Origin: Siphonodentalium dalli
Lineage: Eukaryota; Mollusca; Scaphopoda; Gadilida; Siphonodentaliidae
DNA: 64,000 nucleotides
NCBI GenBank assembly: GCA_032622095.1
Contig: CP136065.1
Location: forward strand, 54,615,949 to 54,679,948
Reading direction: 5' to 3'
Notes under the pieces: generated by a model
What the model was told of the DNA's origin: nothing
The model's input: only the letters and a program-made list of their open reading frames with translations
Databases searched by the model: none
Made by a program: the position numbers and the translations under genes
Shown here: positions 58,040 to 64,000 of the stretch, piece after piece
Layout: each line of letters opens with the position of its first letter
How positions within the stretch are numbered: the first letter of the stretch is position 1

Positions 58040-58560
58040 ACCAGCGTCCCTGAGTTCCCCAGACGTCTTTAATCTAGATATTTCATCTCATGTTACCAAC
58101 TAAAGTAAAACAATGGCTATGTGTTTCTCAAGTATGCGCGGTTTCTTATCTCAATATCATTGGTGATACGTGATACGATTACTTTTTTTTCTTTAGCTGG
58201 TCTTGCTTTGCATGCTTGTTCCCAATTCATAAGTTATGTGTTTGTCGTAGAATTGGCATAATGTGTGGGAGGCTGTGAGTTTGAAAGAAGTGACTCAGCT
58301 GTAAGTATAATGAGAATAACAAATGCGGTACACGTGTATTCAAAGCGGAAGGAGTCAATGGCAGAATTGTATTAGCATCTCTTGAGCGATATATAATATC
58401 CAGGTTTCAGATTAAAGGGGGACTGTACACAAAATCCGGCCATTTATGGGACCATCTCCTTTTATACTCAACAGAATATATGCAGCAAATGAATGCACTT
58501 GAGCCATGGATTAGTGCAAAAATACACGCATGCGCTCTATGATCGATGGTAAATATAATA
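58040..58560. other. Region immediately upstream of exon 1
   Basis: This should contain the 5' UTR and promoter of the growth-factor gene (minus strand). I see no convincing TATA box or CpG cluster. It is the only ~0.5 kb between exon 1 and the upstream repeat arrays. Confidence 0.4.
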
Positions 58561-58629
58561 AGTCGAGTCATCAACTTAATTTTGCCCCCCCCCCCCCGAC
58601 ATTCCGTCGGAGGACTATAGCAATGGCCC

Positions 58630-59035
58630 TCGTCCGTGCGTGTGTGCGTCCGGATCTTTGTCCCAGCCTATATTCAGTTATTTCTGGTCATTTTTTAAAC
58701 TTAGCACATATATCAACCAGCATGGGAACATGCGTACCTGCGATTTTGAGTTCGGTCGGACTAATTTTGGCGGAGTTATTGCCATTTTTGGACATAGATT
58801 GGTACATCCTGGGACGAATCTTTTGTCCGAGCCTATATTCCGTCATATTACAGTCAGTTTTGTTTAAACTTGGAACAGATGTCAATCAGCATAGACATGC
58901 GCACTGCGATTATGAGTTCAGCCGGAGTCATTTTGGCGGAGTTATTGCCACTTTTCGACATAGAATCGTACATCATGGGATGCATCTTTGTCCGAACCTT
59001 TATATGACGAATTCAAGTTTGAGCTATTGCCGTTA
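58630..59035. repeat. ~160-bp tandem repeats
   Basis: TTTGTCC.AGCCTATATTC recurs at about 58,664, 58,823 and (diverged) 58,988. It is followed by TTTAAACTT.G.ACA and TTTTGGCGGAGTTATTGCCA. The 168-codon open frame across it is a by-product of the repeat. Confidence 0.8.
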
Positions 59036-59720
59036 GCACACCGTACATGTCATATCTCTCATCCGACCGTCACCAAACTTCATTCGGATCTTCGGGATTA
59101 CTTCTATGTGGGAACCTCTTATTTTGAAAGAAATTCGTTAAAAAACATGACCGCCAGCAGCCATCTTGGATTTCATATTTGAATCCATCGCAAACCCCAC
59201 ATCTCACATTCGATCGTCACCAAACTTAATATGGATCTCTCGGTTGACCTCTAGATGCAGCCATCTTGGATTTTACTCTTTGCATGACTAAATCCTTTGG
59301 CAAACTCTACACAACACAACCCTCATCCGATTATCACCAAACTTCATACGGATCTTCGGAGTAACCTCTAGATTGGAGCCATACACATTTTCTGAGTTTC
59401 ATTGAAAAACATGGCCGCCAGCGGCCGTCTTGGATTTTACCCTTTGTATGACTAAATCCTTCGGCTCACTCTACAGGCCAGGTCCCACTTCCGATCATCA
59501 CCAATCTTCATATTGATTTTCGGGGTGACCTCTAGACGGGATTCTCCTAATATGACTGAAAATCGTTAAAAAATGTGGCCGCCAGCAGCAATCTTTGATT
59601 TCAAATTTGAATCCATCGGCACGACCTTCAGCCCTCATTTATTGGATAATTGTCTCGAAAATGCACAGGCCTATTTAAGATCATTGCTAGATGGGAGTAT
59701 CGAAATTGAACAATTTTCGA
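59035..59720. repeat. Degenerate tandem repeat
   Basis: Four or more units share ATCACCAAACTTCATACGGATCTTCGG (or variants), GACCTCTAGAT and CAGCCATCTTGGATTT. Spacing varies from 110 to 180 bp. Confidence 0.75.
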
Positions 59721-60229
59721 TTAAAAACATGGCCTGACAGGACAGACAGGTAGGCATGATTTTTGCGTGATTTTTTTGATAAATTGTTATTCGTACACCG
59801 TTGTTGACGAATTAAGGGTTTCTTGGATATCCGATGATAATATAAAAGGTGATGGCTGACTATAGCCTTAAAACTTCCCAAAAAGTTTGGCCAAATGAAA
59901 TTTTCTTTGCCATTTTCCCAAAATAATGGCCATTCGCAAATATGGGCACCGACTGCGTCAACCCTGCCCCACACTGTCAACTTGAAGCAAGCAAATTTTA
60001 TCAGCTGTTTCCCATTTCCCTGTACAATTCGATTTAAACGCTTTTTATTTGTACGATGTCAAGATAGGACTAACACTGCTCTTTAAAACCAAGCGCCGCA
60101 TTGAGGTCTGAAATTATAATCAGTGTTCTAATATCCGGGTCGGTTGCGGATATTAAAAGGTAAAACAAATACATTAAATACATTTATGAGGACTTATGTA
60201 AGTCAAGAAACTTAGAAAACAATCGGTGC

Positions 60230-60850
60230 CAACTTCCCTCTGCTTTTCGGCGAATTGCGCGATTTGACCTTGAATTGACCATGTTGATGATCAAGGTAAG
60301 GTCGGAGTCACGATTTGACCCGTCCAAAACACTCCCCGGACAAAAGTACCCGACAAAAGTACCCGTCGAAATCCGTCCGGTTTTACCCGATTTGACCTTG
60401 AATTGACCATTTTTAAAGTCAAGGTCAGGTCGGGGGTACGATTCGACCCGTCAAAAACACTCCTCGGACAAAAGTAACCCTAGGTATAAAATTTCGTCGA
60501 AATCCCGTCAAAATTCGCGATTTGACCTTGAATTGACAATGTTGAAGGTCAAGGTCAGGTCGGGTCACGATTTGATCCGTCCAAAACACTCCCTGGACAA
60601 AAGTAGGTATCAAATTTCGTCGAAATCCGTCCGTTTTACCCGATTTGACATTGAATTTACCTTTTCGAAGGTCAAGGTCAGGTCGGGGTAACGATTTGAC
60701 CCGTCCAAAAGACTCCCCGGACAAAAGTATCTCTAAAATCCGTCCCGTTTTACCCGATTTGACCTTGAATTGACCTTTTTGATGGTCAAGGTCACGTCGG
60801 GGGGTCACGATTTGACCCGTCCAAAACACTCCCTATGTAGCAAGTTCGCA
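60230..60850. repeat. ~115-130-bp tandem repeat
   Basis: Five units share ATTTGACCTTGAATTGACC, AAGGTCAAGGTCAGGTCGG and ACGATTTGACCCGTCCAAAA. Units start at about 60,265, 60,390, 60,522, 60,644 and 60,757. The 134-codon minus-strand frame is an artefact of the repeat. Confidence 0.88.
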
Positions 60851-61119
60851 CTCAATCGGTAGGGCCGTTTTCGAGTCTATAACGGACACTCACAATACAT
60901 ATATATCATTTGTGGGTACCCGTTTCAAGGTGAAGGTCACCTCGGGCGGAAAAAACTGACCCGATGAAAATCTCCCCCATTCCTAGGAACCCCTAAGTAC
61001 GAACACAGACATAAGGATCACACAACACGTTCATGTCTGGAAACAGACACAACACGCTCATATCTGGACACATACACGCTCTTTATCAACGACACTGCGG
61101 ATACGAACGCTCTTTAACT

Positions 61120-61330
61120 ATCACGCGATTAACCCCACAATTCCAAGACGGCAGCAGTGGGAATGGAGAATGAGTGCTCGGAGCTTCTCAAAAGCAACGC
61201 GACGACACTTCATCTGGTATTTTACCATTAGATAGGAAAGTTGGTAGAAATCCGTCCGGCAGTTTTCCCGGCCATAGCTAACAGACAAACAGAAGTTTAT
61301 TAGATTATAATAGGACATAAAGAGCGTTTA
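61120..61330. repeat. Possible RTE-type LINE/SINE 3' end
   Basis: CAAAAGCAACGCGACGACACTTC, then GGAAAGTTGGTAGAAATCCGTCC, GCCATAGCTAACAGACAAACAG and TTATTAGATTATAATAGG. This run (a question of phrase order and the ACAGACAAACAG tail) looks like a non-LTR 3' UTR. A similar tail (TGACAGACACACGAAC, then ATTTATTTTTATAATAGTA) occurs at 61,740-61,780. The family is unnamed. Confidence 0.4.
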
Positions 61331-62429
61331 TATATATATAAGACACGGGGGTCTGGGATTTTTGTTATTATATTATTTTTAGGGTCACATTCCCCATTTT
61401 AAAGAAATAATACCGAGCTTCGTGAAAATGGCTTCAAAATCACTATTTTTTCAAAATACCAAATGTGTTGACAGGACTGCCCCTTCCTTAAATACTATAA
61501 TAGTCTTCAAAACTAACATCCATAAAATAGAATAAAGCAAAACAAGTTTTAAAAATCTATTCCCAAATTTTTAAAAAAATGAACATTTTTTTAAAAATCT
61601 GCCGATCTCAAACCCGTCCGTTTGATCGCCTATATAATTTATAGCAAAAATTATAAACATTATTAGCGCCCTTAATCCCCGGTTACGTGCATGCTATGTA
61701 CACATTTTCAGAGGGGTTCAGTCGTTTTGTCGCCTTTTGCCTGACAGACACACGAACTAAATTTATTTTTATAATAGTAAAAGTTAATGCTAATATGTCA
61801 CTCTACATTTGCACGCCTGACACCCCGCCAACAACCCCGCCATCGCCAGTGTACGCCCGTGGCATCGGCGCAGAAACTGGCCAACATCCCGCGACTGGAC
61901 GTCGCCTTGATATGAATCAAGCATAGTTCCCAGTTTTACTATACGAGTAGGCTGCACTTTCAAGAATGGACAGTCCGTAGGTAAAATAAAGTCCATCCTG
62001 ATTACGATACGGCAAACTAACTTCAATATATTTTTATTATTCGATTAATACAAGTCGTTACTCTTTTCATCATTACTATCAATAAAACACGAATTATGCA
62101 TGCACGCAAGAAACAGGTCTGTTGTCTTGTGACAAACGCATGGCCAAATAGCCTACAGGTCTCTTTGAAAAGTCGACGAAATTTCTAACAGGTGTACACA
62201 TCGTTTATGAATTTCGTCTGCCTTTCAAAGCCAAAGGCAGAGGTATCTCATAGTTTCGGAACGATAGTGTAGAGGGCGCTTAATGGAGTTTGGCAGTTAA
62301 TGCGTTCTGTGATAAACACAATCGATTAATTATCTTCATCCGGCACTCTGAACCAACGGAGCATATCGGTACGATTGAGCCAGGGTACAAAACATAATTT
62401 TCTCACAATTCAACATCCCAGTGATACAG

Positions 62430-62760
62430 GCGAAATGAAGAATGAGTTCGCAAGCCAGATCCGTCCGGATATTTTCAGCAGAGTTATTGGACTTTGTTTA
62501 TTTTTTGTGTGCAAATGGACGACGTCACAGGGCTCATTTCCACAAATGTCAACGGATTTAAAAGATTTTTGGTATATGAGTTCACATGACCAGTATCTAG
62601 AACGAGTTCGCAAACCAGATCCGGCCGGATGTTTTCAGCAGAGTTATTGGACTTTGTTTATTATTTTTGGTGAAAATGGACGACGTCACATGGCTAATTT
62701 CCACAATGTCACTACCTAAAATGAGTTCTCAAGCCAGGCTTTTTGACAAAATCCCACCTC
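62430..62760. repeat. ~168-bp direct tandem repeat
   Basis: GAGTTCGCAAGCCAGATCCG at 62,442 recurs at 62,604, and a partial third at 62,719. Between lie TTTTCAGCAGAGTTATTGGA and ATGGACGACGTCACA in each unit. Confidence 0.88.
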
Positions 62761-62769
62761 TTGTTTAGC

Positions 62770-64000
62770 ACATACTGAGAACGCAAACATTATTGAGAAT
62801 GCACTTCCCCAACTGCACAATTCGGCGAGGGATACCGCTGCAATGATTATGATTGTCCATACCAGAGTTATCGTTCTTAGTTTATCCGAAAGCTTTTATA
62901 GTTGGTACGTCTACTATATATAGGTGGTGAATACTATATTAGAGTTATACGTGCGCACCGGGTGGTATAACCACCTCCTTTTGTGTTTTGCTATACGTTT
63001 TTTTCACGTTCGGGTTTCAAAATAGCCCAATAAAATTATGTATCTACATAATTTGGGAGGCATGGTAATTTAGACGGAATACATTTACGAAATATCGAAG
63101 TGCAGGTTCTATATAATTGTATGGTACTCTGAACAAAGTCTTGACAAAACTATATACAATTTTCAGGTATTTTCAATTTTACGTATATAAGTATATAATT
63201 ACAACTACTTTCGCTTTGACTAAAATGCGTGCATTTGATTGGTCAATGCCCTTAGATACGCTTGGTAGCGACAATATCTATCAGTGGAGGGAAGTGTCGT
63301 TTCCCGCATCACTGGGGGTAGTGATACCTTAAAAAGTTCGCAAACCGGAATTTTATTTTGTCCACCAATCAAATCGCAAGAAATCACTTCCGTTTCTAGT
63401 GGTAACACAAGACGCCAAATCTCAGCGAAAAATGATCGCCGATTAAACAGCAAAATAGTACATTAATTTATTTGGGGATAAAAGAATGTATTACATAACT
63501 ATTCCACCATTAGTATTAGCATTTATCCAGCTTCGTGCCAATACCAAATGACATGGCAGTGGTCATGAGAGCATAGAATGCACATTTGTAGCGATTGTTT
63601 ACTTTTCGAGTCGCCGGAGACCACATTTATTGAGAGACATAAAGCTCGAGCTCGGAGACCAACCACCCACCCATAACAAACCGATTGTATACAAACACCG
63701 CTAATAATGTAAACATCCGGGCGGGCATGCGCAACGGCGCAAGATCGTAATTTCAGAATAACAGTATACAGTAATGACCAGAATAGCTAACAAAGACATC
63801 TATCTCTCAGATAACATGACTAAAGTTTTATAAATCTGTGTTTCCTTACAGTTATATACCTATAATGGGTCACAATAATATATCATTATTTTCCAGACAT
63901 CTCATAAGGTGTTTAGTTATTTATATAAAAAAATAAGCTGTAAATAGTTGACAAATGAGAGAATAAATTCCATAATGGCAATGCTCCTCAAATACTATAC
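62770..64000. other. Unassigned right edge
   Basis: No supported gene. Two inverted CCAAT-type boxes (TTTGATTGGT at 63,235 and ACCAATCAAAT at 63,363) and GGGCATGCGCAACGGCGC at about 63,722-63,740, which resembles an NRF-1 site, could belong to the promoter of a gene outside the window. That is speculation. Confidence 0.35.

Noticed and set aside
58530-59036. 168-codon plus-strand frame upstream of the growth-factor gene
   Set aside because: It spans two units of a tandem repeat, and the repeated peptide follows the DNA period.

Overview
The window is eukaryotic. Its one convincing host gene is split by long GT-AG introns, and almost everything else is transposable-element debris, fold-back elements, minisatellites and microsatellites in an AT-rich background. 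A PDGF/VEGF-type growth factor with a VEGF-C-like cysteine tail, together with (GGAC)n-tailed repeats of a kind I associate with molluscs, suggests a lophotrochozoan and probably a mollusc. That attribution is inference. I see no prokaryotic features, rRNA, tRNA or CRISPR array.

Host gene (minus strand, 57,917 to 37,982): five exons give a signal peptide, a short acidic pro-region, a PDGF/VEGF cystine-knot domain, and cysteine-rich C-x10-C-x-C-x-C repeats interrupted by a poly-threonine linker. Every exon junction has GT-AG borders and matching phases (0, 1, 0, 2). The CDS is exactly 852 nt (283 residues plus stop), with an in-frame stop upstream of the ATG and AATAAA about 245 nt after the stop. 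The donor of exon 2 lies inside a 33-bp unit that has been amplified into a minisatellite of about 25 copies in intron 2.

Region by region: 1-457 is a TTAA-bounded MITE (family B) cut by the window edge. 1.8-2.2 kb is a fold-back element. 5.4-6.5 kb holds two further TTAA-bounded elements (D and C) sharing one TTAA. 12.0-12.3 kb is a perfect 179-bp tandem duplication. 12.6-14.7 kb is a chimeric A/B MITE next to a decayed hAT transposase with its 3' terminal repeat. 18.0-18.4 kb looks like a LINE 3' end. 18.9-24.2 kb is a LINE ORF1 (gag-like, zinc knuckles) split by four later insertions: an LTR-like 2.8-kb block, MITE A, MITE B and a hAT MITE. 26.1-29.8 kb is a minus-strand LINE with PHD finger, endonuclease start and reverse transcriptase, itself interrupted by DNA that carries a PIF/Harbinger-like MITE. 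30.2-30.8 kb is a fold-back. 32.2-33.6 kb is a (GGAC)-tailed repeat. 33.8-34.3 kb is another MITE B. 35.2-35.8 kb is a 28-bp minisatellite. 36.5-37.3 kb is a fold-back. From 38 to 58 kb the growth-factor gene carries MITEs A, B and C, three LINE 3' fragments, a pogo/Tigger-like relic and the splice-site minisatellite in its introns. 58.5-62.8 kb, upstream of the gene, is a series of degenerate tandem arrays.

The dominant theme is TTAA-bounded (piggyBac-like) MITEs. Family A carries a 69-bp almost perfect palindrome, found about a dozen times in the window. At 22.1-23.05 kb, removing two abutting MITEs and two of three TTAAs restores an open zinc-knuckle reading frame exactly. No full-length piggyBac transposase is visible here.
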